Origin: Pseudomonadota bacterium
Lineage (GTDB): Bacteria; Pseudomonadota; Gammaproteobacteria; Burkholderiales; Ferrovaceae
DNA length: 30,176 nucleotides
Assembly: GCA_021805725.1 (NCBI GenBank)
Contig: JAJZEH010000058.1
Coordinates: 1-30,176 of the forward strand
Direction of reading: 5' to 3'
A model generated the notes under the pieces. The model searched no databases. It had not been told where the DNA came from and saw only the letters and a list, made by a program, of their open reading frames with translations. Positions 1-7,279 of this stretch are shown here, one piece after another. A program made the translations under genes and the position numbers. Position 1 is the stretch's first letter; every line of letters begins with the position of its first letter.

Positions 1-23
1 GTCTCCAGGGTCGTTTCATCCGC

Positions 24-86
24 GTATGGGTAACTTTTTTGAGGGTTTATGGGTAACTTGAAAGTTACCCATAAAGTTACCCATAC
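24..86. repeat. Nested dyad of four GGGTAACTT motifs beside tRNA-Ala
   Basis: Four copies of TATGGGTAACTT lie here, two in each orientation. The inner pair (46-59 and 62-75) forms a perfect 14-bp inverted repeat with a 2-nt spacer. The outer pair (24-37 and 73-86) forms a second perfect 14-bp inverted repeat around it. The dyad lies about 110 bp beyond the 3' end of the tRNA gene. Short related motifs (GACTTCCCTGGA near 115 and GGACTTCCTTAGAC near 176) lie between the two. Repeats of this kind next to a tRNA 3' end are typical of tyrosine-integrase arm and core sites, so this may be a used or vacant island attachment region. No integrase gene is inside the window, so the role is inferred. Confidence 0.5.
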
Positions 87-196
87 TTTTCTCGGATTTC
101 AGTGAATTATTCTAGACTTCCCTGGAAGGGGGCGCAATATAAGCGCTTAAATTACATGGGGTTATGAACTTCTTTGGACTTCCTTAGACCAGCTTT

Positions 197-272
197 TGGT
201 GGAGGGTAGGAGGATCGAACTCCCGACCTTCTGATTGCGAACCAGACGCTCTCCCAGCTGAGCTAACCCCCC
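197..272 (-). tRNA. tRNA-Ala(CGC)
   Basis: The reverse complement folds as a complete cloverleaf: 7-bp acceptor stem GGGGGGT/ACCCTCC, D stem GCTC/GAGC, anticodon stem TCTGG/TCAGA, anticodon loop TTCGCAA, T stem GGGAG/CTCCT with TTCGATC loop, discriminator A73 and an encoded CCA. The loop places CGC at positions 34-36, which reads GCG (alanine). The acceptor has a G3-U70 wobble pair, the main identity element of tRNA-Ala, which independently supports the assignment. Confidence 0.95.
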
Positions 273-284
273 ACTTGGTTTGGT

Positions 285-290
285 ATTATA
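285..290 (-). promoter_or_regulatory. Candidate -10 box of the tRNA-Ala gene
   Basis: On the minus strand a perfect TATAAT lies 12 nt upstream of the first base of the tRNA. No strong -35 hexamer is visible 17 nt further upstream. The box falls just before the start codon of the oppositely transcribed AlkB-like gene, so the two transcription units share this short region. Confidence 0.5.
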
Positions 291-295
291 AGCGC

Positions 296-1354
296 ATGGA
301 ATCATCCCGTGCATCCCTTGCCCATCCGCAGGCATTTCTGGGTGGCTTGCTGGCCCTCGGTTTTGCCTGGCTTCCCGCACTATGCCTTGCCCTGGACCAT
401 CCAGGCTGGCCCTTTTTCATCGGCCTGGTCGGCCTGCCGCTGCTGGAGCTGGCCGCGGGGAACTATCAGGGCCCCATTCCCTACTGGAATTTCTGGGCCC
501 TGCGCATCATCCTGGCGGGCATTACCTTGCAGGGTCTGGTGGGGGCCTATCTGTCCCAGCATTATTCCTGGGGGCTCGTTCTTCTGGCCGCAGCGGGGTC
601 GGGCTATGCCGCCGGCGGTTCGGGCAATGCCCTGGGGCACGAGCTGGGGCACAGTCGTCTGGCGTGGGACCGGCGCCTTGCCAAATGGTTTTTCACGACG
701 GTGTGTTTCGGCCACTACACGCAGGAGCATGGGGCAGGCCATCATGTGCTGGTGGGTACGCCGCGCGACAGCCTGTTCACCCACGTCACGGATACCCTGG
801 CCGCGTTTTCCCGACGCAACATGATCAGGCAGTTTCGCCTGGGGGTGGAGATTGCCCGTGCACGCGGCAACCTGTGGTCCGAAGTGCTCGGCCCCATTTT
901 CTTTTACGGTCTTCTCAATCTGGGGATGTTTTTTCTGGCGGGCTGGAAAGGCGTGGCATTTCTGACGGTGCAAACCATCGTGATGTACACCGTGGATGCC
1001 TCGATTACCTTCATCCAGCATTGGGCCTTGCATCGGGAACAGATCAATGACCGCTTTGAAAGGGTCGGCCCCCAACACACCTGGGATTGTCGCAACTGGA
1101 TCACGACGCTCGTTTCGTTCAACAATTGTCGTCACGCCGACCACCACATCCATCCCGGCAGGGACCTCAATGCGCTGGCACAAACACCGCAGGCGCCGCA
1201 GATGCCCTACGGATACGCTGTCATGGGAACGCTGGCCAATTTTCCGGCGCTGTTTCGGCGAGTGATGGAGAAGGCGATGGAAACGGGGGAAGAAAAGGGG
1301 AGAGAAAAGGGGACAGACCCCAAAAAGGGGTCTGTCCCCTTTTCTCTCCCCTAG
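296..1354 (+). CDS. AlkB-like membrane di-iron monooxygenase (alkane hydroxylase family)
   Basis: This 352-residue integral membrane protein carries the histidine boxes of the AlkB / fatty-acid-desaturase superfamily: HELGH at residues 115-119, EHGAGHH at 144-150 and RHADHH at 279-284. Between boxes 2 and 3 lies a FIQHWALHREQ segment matching the HYG motif region of alkane 1-monooxygenases. These histidines would bind the di-iron centre that hydroxylates hydrocarbons or related substrates at the inner membrane. The exact substrate cannot be read from sequence, and no rubredoxin gene is nearby. ATG 296 was chosen over TTG 275; neither has a clear Shine-Dalgarno. The last 20 or so residues (KGTDPKKGSVPFSLP and preceding Glu/Lys/Gly) are encoded by a palindromic repeat, so the native C terminus has been replaced or extended. 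The stop codon overlaps that of the convergent gene within CTAG (1351-1354). Confidence 0.8.
   Translation: MESSRASLAHPQAFLGGLLALGFAWLPALCLALDHPGWPFFIGLVGLPLLELAAGNYQGPIPYWNFWALRIILAGITLQGLVGAYLSQHYSWGLVLLAAAGSGYAAGGSGNALGHELGHSRLAWDRRLAKWFFTTVCFGHYTQEHGAGHHVLVGTPRDSLFTHVTDTLAAFSRRNMIRQFRLGVEIARARGNLWSEVLGPIFFYGLLNLGMFFLAGWKGVAFLTVQTIVMYTVDASITFIQHWALHREQINDRFERVGPQHTWDCRNWITTLVSFNNCRHADHHIHPGRDLNALAQTPQAPQMPYGYAVMGTLANFPALFRRVMEKAMETGEEKGREKGTDPKKGSVPFSLP
1297..1351. repeat. GACAGACC-family palindrome, copy 1 (25-bp arms, 5-nt loop)
   Basis: A perfect inverted repeat with arms 1297-1321 and 1327-1351 and loop AAAAA. The core is GGGGACAGACCCC, and the stem extends outward through AGAGAAAA on both sides. 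It lies at the junction of two convergent genes and forms the coding end of the AlkB-like gene. Upstream are decayed GGGGAAGAAAA-type direct units. It could act as a bidirectional terminator. Confidence 0.95.
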
Positions 1355-2769
1355 CCGTTCGGCGATCCCCCCAACGCCACGAACAGCTGGGTGGCATCCA
1401 GTAGCTGCTGGCTTTGGGCCTCCACCAGATGCAGTTCTGCCTGCGCCAATTCGCGACGTGCGGCTTCCACCTGCAACACCCCAACGCTCCCCGCATCATG
1501 GCTTTTCCGGGCAAGGTCCAGCGACGCGCTGGCCGTGGCAAGCCCCGCATTCAGGGTGTCGAGCATTTCGGCGTCATGGGAGAGCGCCGTCAGCGCGTCT
1601 GCCACCTGGCTGAACGCACGCACCACCGTCTCTTCATATTGGGCCAGTGCCGCCTGATAGGCCTGTTCCGCGCCCCGCTTTTCGGCCGCGAGCAGACCGC
1701 CATTGAAGATCGGTGCGGAGATGCCCCCTGCCAGGGCCCAGGCATTGCTGGCGCCATAAAAAAGACGGGAAGGCATCAATGCTTCCTGCAGCATGTCGGC
1801 GCTCAGGGTCAGGCTGGGGTAGAGGTTGGCGGTGGCAACGCCCACCGAGGCGCTGGCCGCATGCAGGTTGGCTTCGGCCGCCAGTATGTCGGGGCGTTTG
1901 CGCACCAGTTCGGAGGGCAGGCTCACCGGAAGTTTTTCGGGGAGCGTCAGTTGTTCCAGAGACAGTTGGGGCGGTGACCAGTCGGCCGGAGCCTTGCCCA
2001 CCAGTACGGCGAGGGTATGGTAGCTCAGGCTGGCGCGCTGTTTGAGCGGTGGAAGCTGTGCACGATCTGCCATCAATCGGCTTTCTGCTGCCAGAATGTC
2101 CATGCGCGTTGCAGCCCCTGCTTCAAAGGAGGCCCGCACCAGGGCCAGCGATTTTTCGTCTGCCGCCAGCACCCGCTGCAGGGCCGTGATTTCTGCGTTT
2201 ACTGCGGCCAGCGCCACGGCCTGCGACACCACGTTGCCCGACAGCACCACCACCATGGCATCGAGTTCGTGGCCTTGATACTCCGCCAGTGCCTGCTGGC
2301 GTTCCACCCGGCGTTGCCCCCCTCCGAACAAATCCACGGTCCAGCTCAGGGACGGACCCACCTCGTAGTAGGTGAAGGGCGGGATCATGAAATTGGAGGG
2401 GCCGAACAGGGCCACGCCATATTTCTGACGGCCAGCCAGCGCATTGAGTGAAGCCTGTGGCATCAGGCTGCCGCTGTAGGCCTGGACGGCGGCTTCGGCC
2501 TGCGCCAGAGTGGCCCGGGCGGCCGCCATGTCGTGATTGTCCGCCACCGCCTGGTGGATCAGGGCCCTGAGCGGTGTCGAGGCAAACAGCCCGCCCCACT
2601 CGGATTCAATGTGCTGTCCCAGTGCAATGCGCCGCTCCGGGGTCAGGACTTCCTTTTCTGAAGTGTAGGTTCTGGTGGCGGGCGGATCGGGTACCGTGAA
2701 ATCGGGGCCGACGCTACAGGCACCAAGCCCCAGCGTTGCGATGAGCACGAGCAGGCGTGGGTGTTTCAT
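1351..2769 (-). CDS. NodT-family outer membrane efflux lipoprotein (TolC-like)
   Basis: This 472-residue protein starts with a lipoprotein signal peptide, with lipobox GLGAC placing the lipidated Cys at residue 18, followed by the CSVGPDF opening typical of NodT/OprM-like factors. The body has two internally similar halves rich in Ala, Leu, Gln and Glu, as expected for the trimeric alpha-barrel (OEP domain). It would form the outer-membrane exit duct of the tripartite pump encoded with it. The start is ATG 2769, preceded by GGAG at a 7-nt spacing, rather than the longer open frame reaching 2802, which would run back into the MFS gene. It begins 4 nt after the MFS stop. Its stop overlaps the stop of the convergent AlkB-like gene. 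Confidence 0.9.
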   Translation of the reverse strand: MKHPRLLVLIATLGLGACSVGPDFTVPDPPATRTYTSEKEVLTPERRIALGQHIESEWGGLFASTPLRALIHQAVADNHDMAAARATLAQAEAAVQAYSGSLMPQASLNALAGRQKYGVALFGPSNFMIPPFTYYEVGPSLSWTVDLFGGGQRRVERQQALAEYQGHELDAMVVVLSGNVVSQAVALAAVNAEITALQRVLAADEKSLALVRASFEAGAATRMDILAAESRLMADRAQLPPLKQRASLSYHTLAVLVGKAPADWSPPQLSLEQLTLPEKLPVSLPSELVRKRPDILAAEANLHAASASVGVATANLYPSLTLSADMLQEALMPSRLFYGASNAWALAGGISAPIFNGGLLAAEKRGAEQAYQAALAQYEETVVRAFSQVADALTALSHDAEMLDTLNAGLATASASLDLARKSHDAGSVGVLQVEAARRELAQAELHLVEAQSQQLLDATQLFVALGGSPNG

Positions 2770-2773
2770 CAGG

Positions 2774-4282
2774 CTACTCCATGATCGCGACTTCTTGCGC
2801 ACCCGCAGCCCGCGCCGGGGGGCGCATGAACAGCAGCAGGGGAATCACGGCAAGCGTCACGAACATCATCAGTTTGAAATCGTTGTTGTAGGCAATCATG
2901 GCCGCCTGCCGGGTGATCGTGCCGTTTAAGGCCTGGAGGTCTGCCGTGCCGTGAATGCCCTGGGGCAGGTTATAGGGCGTGATGTGTTCGGCAAGCGTGG
3001 CATGCATGATCTGGGTGTTGCGGGTCAGCAGCGTCTGCACCACCGAAATGCCGATGGCGCTGCCGATGTTGCGCAGCAGGTTGAAAAATGCGGTGCCTTC
3101 GTTGCGCAACGCCGAGGGCAGGGTGCTAAAGGCAATGGTGGACAGCGGCACATAGGACAGGCCAATGCCAAAGCCCTGCAGGATGCCGGTGGTGATGATG
3201 AGGCGATCATCCATCAGCAGGTCGAACCGGGTCATCTGCCACAGCGACAGTGCGGTCATTCCAAGCCCAGCGCCCACGATCAGCCGCGCATCGAATTTTC
3301 CGACGAGGCGCCCCACCACGATCATGGACAGCATGGTGCCCGCACCCCGTGGTGCGGTAACCAGCCCCGTGAGCAGCACGGGATAGCCCATCTCGTGTTG
3401 CAGCATGGGGGGGACCAGGGCCAGGGTGGCAAACAGCACCACGCCGATCAGGAAAATGAACACGTTGGTGGCCAGAAAATTACGGTCGGCAAACAGGGAA
3501 GGGCTGAGGAAAGGGTGCCGGTGCGTGAGCGTGTGCACGATGAACAGGTAAAACGCCAGGCACATCACGAGTGCGTACAGGATGATTTCGGTGGAGCCAA
3601 ACCAGTCCTTGAGCTCACCGCGGTCCAGCAGCAGTTGCAGTGCGCCAATCCCCAACGCAAGGCCCGTGAATCCGAAGAAATCAAAATCCCCGATGATCTT
3701 TTTGGTGTTGGGCATCGACATGGACAAACCAAGGTAGGCCAGGATGCCCACCGGCACATTGATGTAAAACACCCAGCGCCAGCTGTAATGGTCCGTGAGC
3801 CAGCCACCCAGGGCAGGGCCGATGATGGGGCCCATGGTCACCCCCACGCCCCACAGGGCCATGGCCCGACCATGGTTTTCACGCGGGTTGATGTCGAACA
3901 GGACGGCCTGGGAGAGCGGCACCAATGCCGCCCCCGAGATGCCCTGCAACAGCCGGAACAGCACGATCTCGGGCAGACTCGTGGCTATGCCGCAAAGGGC
4001 CGAGGCCACGGTGAAGCCCACGATGGAAATCAGGAACACGGGTTTGCGGCCAAAGCGCTGGGCCAGCCAGCCGGTGAGGGGAATCATGATGGCGGTGGCC
4101 ACGATATAGGAGGTGAGCACCCAGGCCATCTGGTCCTGCGTGGCGGAGAGCGTGCCCTGCATTCTGGGCAGCGCCACGTTGGCGATGGTGGAATCCAGCG
4201 CCTGCATGATGGTCGCTGCCATCACCGAAGCGGTGATCAGCGGACGATTGAGCGTGGCGGTATCAGTGCTGGTCGCGGTCAT
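2774..4282 (-). CDS. emrB: EmrB/QacA-type MFS drug exporter (DHA2, 14 TMS)
   Basis: This 502-residue, strongly hydrophobic protein has the hallmarks of DHA2 proton-coupled exporters: ALDSTIANVALP in the first membrane helix, GWLAQRFGRKPVF as motif A after helix 2, and GPIIGPALGGW as motif C in helix 5. Its length fits 14 membrane segments. It would drive export of hydrophobic toxicants through the EmrA-like adaptor and NodT-like duct. The gene overlaps the 3' end of the adaptor gene by 20 bp and is followed 4 nt later by the outer membrane gene, so the three form one operon, read adaptor, pump, duct. The symbol reflects family type; substrates are not determined. Confidence 0.9.
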   Translation of the reverse strand: MTATSTDTATLNRPLITASVMAATIMQALDSTIANVALPRMQGTLSATQDQMAWVLTSYIVATAIMIPLTGWLAQRFGRKPVFLISIVGFTVASALCGIATSLPEIVLFRLLQGISGAALVPLSQAVLFDINPRENHGRAMALWGVGVTMGPIIGPALGGWLTDHYSWRWVFYINVPVGILAYLGLSMSMPNTKKIIGDFDFFGFTGLALGIGALQLLLDRGELKDWFGSTEIILYALVMCLAFYLFIVHTLTHRHPFLSPSLFADRNFLATNVFIFLIGVVLFATLALVPPMLQHEMGYPVLLTGLVTAPRGAGTMLSMIVVGRLVGKFDARLIVGAGLGMTALSLWQMTRFDLLMDDRLIITTGILQGFGIGLSYVPLSTIAFSTLPSALRNEGTAFFNLLRNIGSAIGISVVQTLLTRNTQIMHATLAEHITPYNLPQGIHGTADLQALNGTITRQAAMIAYNNDFKLMMFVTLAVIPLLLFMRPPARAAGAQEVAIME

Positions 4283-5306
4283 GGCGGATGTCGACCTCCA
4301 CGGTGGCGCTCAATCCGGCGCGCAAGGGCATCTGGGGGTCGGGATCGTCGATGCTGATGCGCACCGGCAAGCGTTGCACCACCTTGACCCAGTTGCCGGT
4401 GGCGTTTTCAGGCGGCAGCACCGAAAAACTCGATCCCGTGCCCGGACTCATGCTTTGCACATGGCCGTGAAAGGTTTTTCCGGGATAGGCATCCACTTCG
4501 ATCGTGCTCTTTTGCCCGGGGTGCATGCGGGTCAGTTCGGTTTCCTTGAAGTTGGCCTCGACCCAGGCCTTGCCGCTGGAGACCAGGGCAAACACCGGCG
4601 CGGCGGCGTTGACGTAGTCGCCCACCTGCAATTGCTCCACCTTGGTGACAATGCCCTCCTGCGGGGCGGTGATGACCGTATAGGAAAGGTTTAAGGCGGC
4701 CCGGTCCAGGGCGGCCTGGGCTTGCCGCACCGACGGGTGTGTGTCGACCTCCTGCTCGGGGTGGTGGTCGAGGGCGGCCAGCGTGTTTTCCTGTTGCTGT
4801 TCCACCGCAAGGACCTTTTGCCGGGCCTGGGCCCAGTCGTGTTGTGCCTGTTCCAGCTGTGCCTGAGAGGCAATGCCCTGGCTTGCAAGGCGCTTCTGGC
4901 GCTGCAACTCCTGATCGGAGTAGGTCAGGGCTTCCCGGGCGGCTTCCACGTCGGCCTGATGTTGCCGGTAGGTGGCCTGCAGGGCGGCAATCTGAAGCCG
5001 GGTGGCGGCCAGCCGTGCCTTGGCGTCTGCCAGGGCAATGGCAAAATCGCGGTCATCCAGCCGGAACAGCACGGCCCCGGGGTGCACGGCCTGATTATCC
5101 CTGACGTCGATTTCAACCACGCGTCCGGCAATGTTGGCACTCACTTCCGTGCGTGCCGCACCCACATAGGCATTGTCGGTGGAGATGTAGCGGATGCTGT
5201 TGAGGTAGATCCCTCCTGCTGCCAGCAGGATCAGCACCGGGCCACCTATCAGCAGGAGGCGCCGGTGCCGCTCCAGCCAGCTTGCCTTGAGGCTCTCTTC
5301 ATTCAT
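4263..5306 (-). CDS. emrA: EmrA/HlyD-type membrane fusion protein
   Basis: This 347-residue periplasmic adaptor has a short cytoplasmic N terminus and one membrane anchor (about residues 17-38). A first lipoyl half follows (YISTDNAYVGA, then SANIAGRVVEIDVRDNQ), then a coiled-coil hairpin of about 100 residues rich in Ala, Gln and Arg. The second lipoyl half (ITAPQEGIVTKVEQLQVGDYV) and a beta-barrel region complete it. It would bridge the inner-membrane MFS pump to the outer-membrane duct. It is the first gene of the efflux operon and is divergent from the LysR gene across a 103-bp region. The 20-bp overlap with the pump gene suggests translational coupling. Confidence 0.92.
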   Translation of the reverse strand: MNEESLKASWLERHRRLLLIGGPVLILLAAGGIYLNSIRYISTDNAYVGAARTEVSANIAGRVVEIDVRDNQAVHPGAVLFRLDDRDFAIALADAKARLAATRLQIAALQATYRQHQADVEAAREALTYSDQELQRQKRLASQGIASQAQLEQAQHDWAQARQKVLAVEQQQENTLAALDHHPEQEVDTHPSVRQAQAALDRAALNLSYTVITAPQEGIVTKVEQLQVGDYVNAAAPVFALVSSGKAWVEANFKETELTRMHPGQKSTIEVDAYPGKTFHGHVQSMSPGTGSSFSVLPPENATGNWVKVVQRLPVRISIDDPDPQMPLRAGLSATVEVDIRHDRDQH

Positions 5307-5354
5307 GAACGGGATTCCCAGTCTCTTGTGATATCGACACAGTCTAAGGGGTGT

Positions 5355-5383
5355 TCATTACTTCGATAAAGACGCATAATCAA
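5355..5383 (-). promoter_or_regulatory. Candidate sigma70 promoter of the efflux operon
   Basis: On the minus strand TTGATT (5383-5378) and TAATGA (5360-5355) are separated by exactly 17 nt, about 50 nt upstream of the emrA start. The match to the -10 consensus is modest. Position in the divergent region with LysR supports it. Confidence 0.4.
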
Positions 5384-5390
5384 AATACAC

Positions 5391-5409
5391 TATTCAATTG
5401 GAACGAATA
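5391..5409. promoter_or_regulatory. Candidate LysR-type operator (TATTC-N9-GAATA)
   Basis: A dyad TATTC (5391-5395) / GAATA (5405-5409) with a 9-nt centre fits the T-N11-A pattern of LysR-family sites. It ends directly before the LysR start codon and lies just upstream of the candidate emrA promoter, as expected for autoregulation plus control of the divergent operon. Confidence 0.4.
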
Positions 5410-6315
5410 ATGCGGGGGTCGGAGTTTGCCGAACTGAAGGCGTTCATGGCGGTGGTGGAGCGGGGCAATTTTGCGCGGGCGGCCGCCTCGCTGGACATGG
5501 CGCCATCGACGCTGAGTCAAACCATTCGCGCCCTGGAAGAGCGACTGGGGGTGCGCCTGCTGCACCGGACCACCCGCAGCCTCTCGCTCACGGAAGCCGG
5601 CGAACGCCTGCTTGCCAGGATCAGGCCCGCCTTCGATGCGCTGGGTGCTGCGGTGGAGTCCATCAACGATTTCCGCGATACCCCAATGGGTACGCTGCGC
5701 CTTAGCGTATCCACCATTCCTGCACAGTTGATTCTGGCCCCCTTGCTGAAGGATTTCCTGGCCATGTACCCGGCCATCCACCTGGATATCACGGTGGACA
5801 ACAGCACCAGCGAGCTTGCCATGGGGCGCTTTGATGCGGGCATCCGGTACGGCCGGCGCATTGCCCAGGACATGCTGCTGGTGCCGGCCAGCCCCCCCTC
5901 CCGAATCATCGCCATGGCTTCGCCCGAATATCTGACGCGCCATCCGCTGCCGAAAACACCCCAGGAGTTACAGGGCCATGCCTGTATCCGCTACCGGCTT
6001 GCCAACCAGCAGATGGTGCCCTGGGAGTTTGAACGGCATAAAAAGAAAATCGAGATTGCGGTGAACGGACCGCTCATCGTCAACGACGTGGACCTCATGG
6101 TCAAGGCAGCCATTGCCGGGGTGGGCATCGGTTACGTGGTGGAAGCCTACATTGTCGAGGAGCTTCGGTCAGGGCACCTTACGGCGATGCTGACCGACTG
6201 GTCGCCGCCCTACCACAGTTACTACCTTTACTACGCAAGCCGTCACCAGTTGTCGGCGCCGCTGCGAGCCTTTATCCAGTTTCTGCGGGGAACGGGGGTT
6301 AGGGGACGGGGTTAG
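5410..6315 (+). CDS. LysR-family transcriptional regulator
   Basis: This is a 301-residue LysR-type regulator. The N-terminal winged helix-turn-helix covers roughly residues 5-65, with FARAAASLDMAPSTLSQTIR as the recognition region and RLLHRTTRSLSLTEAG as the wing. The substrate-binding co-inducer domain follows from about residue 90. It is divergent from the efflux operon and is the obvious candidate regulator of it; the inducer is unknown. ATG 5410 is preferred over TTG 5398 because it has GGAA upstream. The last residues (GTGVRGRG) come from GGTTAGG-rich DNA that is the left flank of a palindromic repeat, and the TAG stop lies in that flank, so the native C terminus may have been altered. 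Confidence 0.9.
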   Translation: MRGSEFAELKAFMAVVERGNFARAAASLDMAPSTLSQTIRALEERLGVRLLHRTTRSLSLTEAGERLLARIRPAFDALGAAVESINDFRDTPMGTLRLSVSTIPAQLILAPLLKDFLAMYPAIHLDITVDNSTSELAMGRFDAGIRYGRRIAQDMLLVPASPPSRIIAMASPEYLTRHPLPKTPQELQGHACIRYRLANQQMVPWEFERHKKKIEIAVNGPLIVNDVDLMVKAAIAGVGIGYVVEAYIVEELRSGHLTAMLTDWSPPYHSYYLYYASRHQLSAPLRAFIQFLRGTGVRGRG

Positions 6316-6391
6316 GACGGGGGTTAGGGGTTAGGAGTTAGGGGACAGACCTCATTTTTGAGGTCTGTCCCCTAACCGCCGTCCTAACCCC
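6308..6391. repeat. GACAGACC-family palindrome, copy 2, with expanded left arm
   Basis: The inner stem has perfect 18-bp arms (6337-6354 and 6359-6376) around TTTT. Beyond it, the 23 nt at 6308-6330 are an inverted copy of 6369-6391 with one mismatch. The left side carries an extra 14-nt unit (6331-6344) made of GTTAGG/TTAGG steps. It lies between the convergent LysR and Hsp20 genes and could terminate both. Confidence 0.93.
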
Positions 6392-6420
6392 TGCCCCCCA
6401 ATAGTATTACCTCAACAGCG

Positions 6421-6873
6421 TCAGCTGACCTGCAACTGCTTGGCGCCGTTACTGTTTTTCTTTGGCAGCGTTAACTCCAGCACGCCATTGTCGTACTTGG
6501 CCTGGGCCCGGGCCTCATCCACGTCGCTCTCGAGAGTAAAGCTGCGATAGCTGGCACCCTGGTAGCATTCGCGATGAATGACCTTGTCGTCCTTCTTTTC
6601 TTCCTTCTCCCGCTTGACCTCGGCGCTGATGGAAACCCTGTTGCCCTCAATTTCCACCTTGATGTCCTCTTTCCTTGCGCCGGGAATTTCAGCGCGGACA
6701 TTGTAGGTCGTGCCGTTTTCAGTCAGATCCACCTTGATCTGTGGCGCCGCCTCCATTTCGCCCGCACTCCCCAGGGGGCGTACCCAGAATCCCTTGAACC
6801 AGTCGTCGTCGCGGAATGGGTCGAATCGGCTAAGACGGGTGAAAAAGGGATCTCGCAATGAGATGTTGGCCAT
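6421..6873 (-). CDS. Hsp20 / alpha-crystallin small heat shock protein
   Basis: This 150-residue protein has a short N-terminal arm (DPFFTRLSRFDPFRDDDW), an alpha-crystallin domain from about residue 42, and the closing strand signature YDNGVLELTLPKK with a short tail. Small heat shock proteins form oligomers that hold unfolding proteins for refolding by DnaK. The start ATG has a strong GGAAGGAG Shine-Dalgarno. It follows the DUF2934 gene by 20 bp on the same strand, so they are probably co-transcribed. It is one of three Hsp20 genes in the window; the other two lie together at 13.5-14.3 kb. Confidence 0.95.
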   Translation of the reverse strand: MANISLRDPFFTRLSRFDPFRDDDWFKGFWVRPLGSAGEMEAAPQIKVDLTENGTTYNVRAEIPGARKEDIKVEIEGNRVSISAEVKREKEEKKDDKVIHRECYQGASYRSFTLESDVDEARAQAKYDNGVLELTLPKKNSNGAKQLQVS

Positions 6874-6893
6874 GATGACTCTCCTTCCAAGAA

Positions 6894-7145
6894 TTAATGA
6901 ACACTGATGTCGTGATCCCCCAGAATGGCATCGATTTCGGCTTCGGCTTCCAGCCAGTCGGCAACGGGATCGCCACCGTCAAAGCCGCGCCGTTCGGCAC
7001 GATAATAGGCCGCCTCGGCGATCATGCTCTCCCGGTCAAGGCCGTCTCCGCGCAAATATTCGTGAACGGGGGCCGGATGGGTTTTTTTGGTCTGGGCTGT
7101 GTGTTTTGCGCCTTTCCTGGACGCATGCGTCGCTGTGTGGGCCAT
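6894..7145 (-). CDS. DUF2934 domain protein
   Basis: This small protein of 83 residues has a basic, Thr/Lys/His-rich N terminus and a C-terminal segment (SMIAEAAYYRAERRGFDGGDPVADWLEAEAEID) typical of DUF2934, a short helical domain of unknown function common in Proteobacteria. ATG 7145 is chosen because AGGAG lies just upstream; a longer frame to 7172 lacks such a site. It precedes the Hsp20 gene by 20 bp, suggesting a stress-related two-gene unit. No function is assigned. Confidence 0.8.
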   Translation of the reverse strand: MAHTATHASRKGAKHTAQTKKTHPAPVHEYLRGDGLDRESMIAEAAYYRAERRGFDGGDPVADWLEAEAEIDAILGDHDISVH

Positions 7146-7226
7146 GGCGGTCTCCTCATGATGGGTACCCAATCGGAAATGACTTGCTATGCCCTGTCAG
7201 GGTATAGAATCACCATAAACAAGGAA

Positions 7227-7244
7227 ATACGGTCGAATCCGTAT
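7227..7244. promoter_or_regulatory. Candidate operator dyad upstream of the sensor kinase
   Basis: A perfect 6-bp inverted repeat ATACGG-N6-CCGTAT lies 36-53 bp upstream of the kinase start, in the divergent region with DUF2934-hsp20. An 8-mer CGTACGGA (7266-7273) follows and recurs at 9018-9025 before the nitroreductase gene. The dyad could bind the LuxR-type regulator encoded downstream. This is inferred. Confidence 0.35.
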
Positions 7245-7279
7245 AGGGGGAAACACCTACTACTGCGTACGGAAAGGCC

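Noticed and set aside
162..380. Short minus-strand open frame over the tRNA gene
   Set aside because: It reads through the tRNA-Ala gene and has no ribosome site or domain.
2951..4357. Long plus-strand open frame rich in His, Gln and Gly
   Set aside because: It is the antisense shadow of the EmrB and EmrA genes, with low-complexity composition and no recognisable domain.
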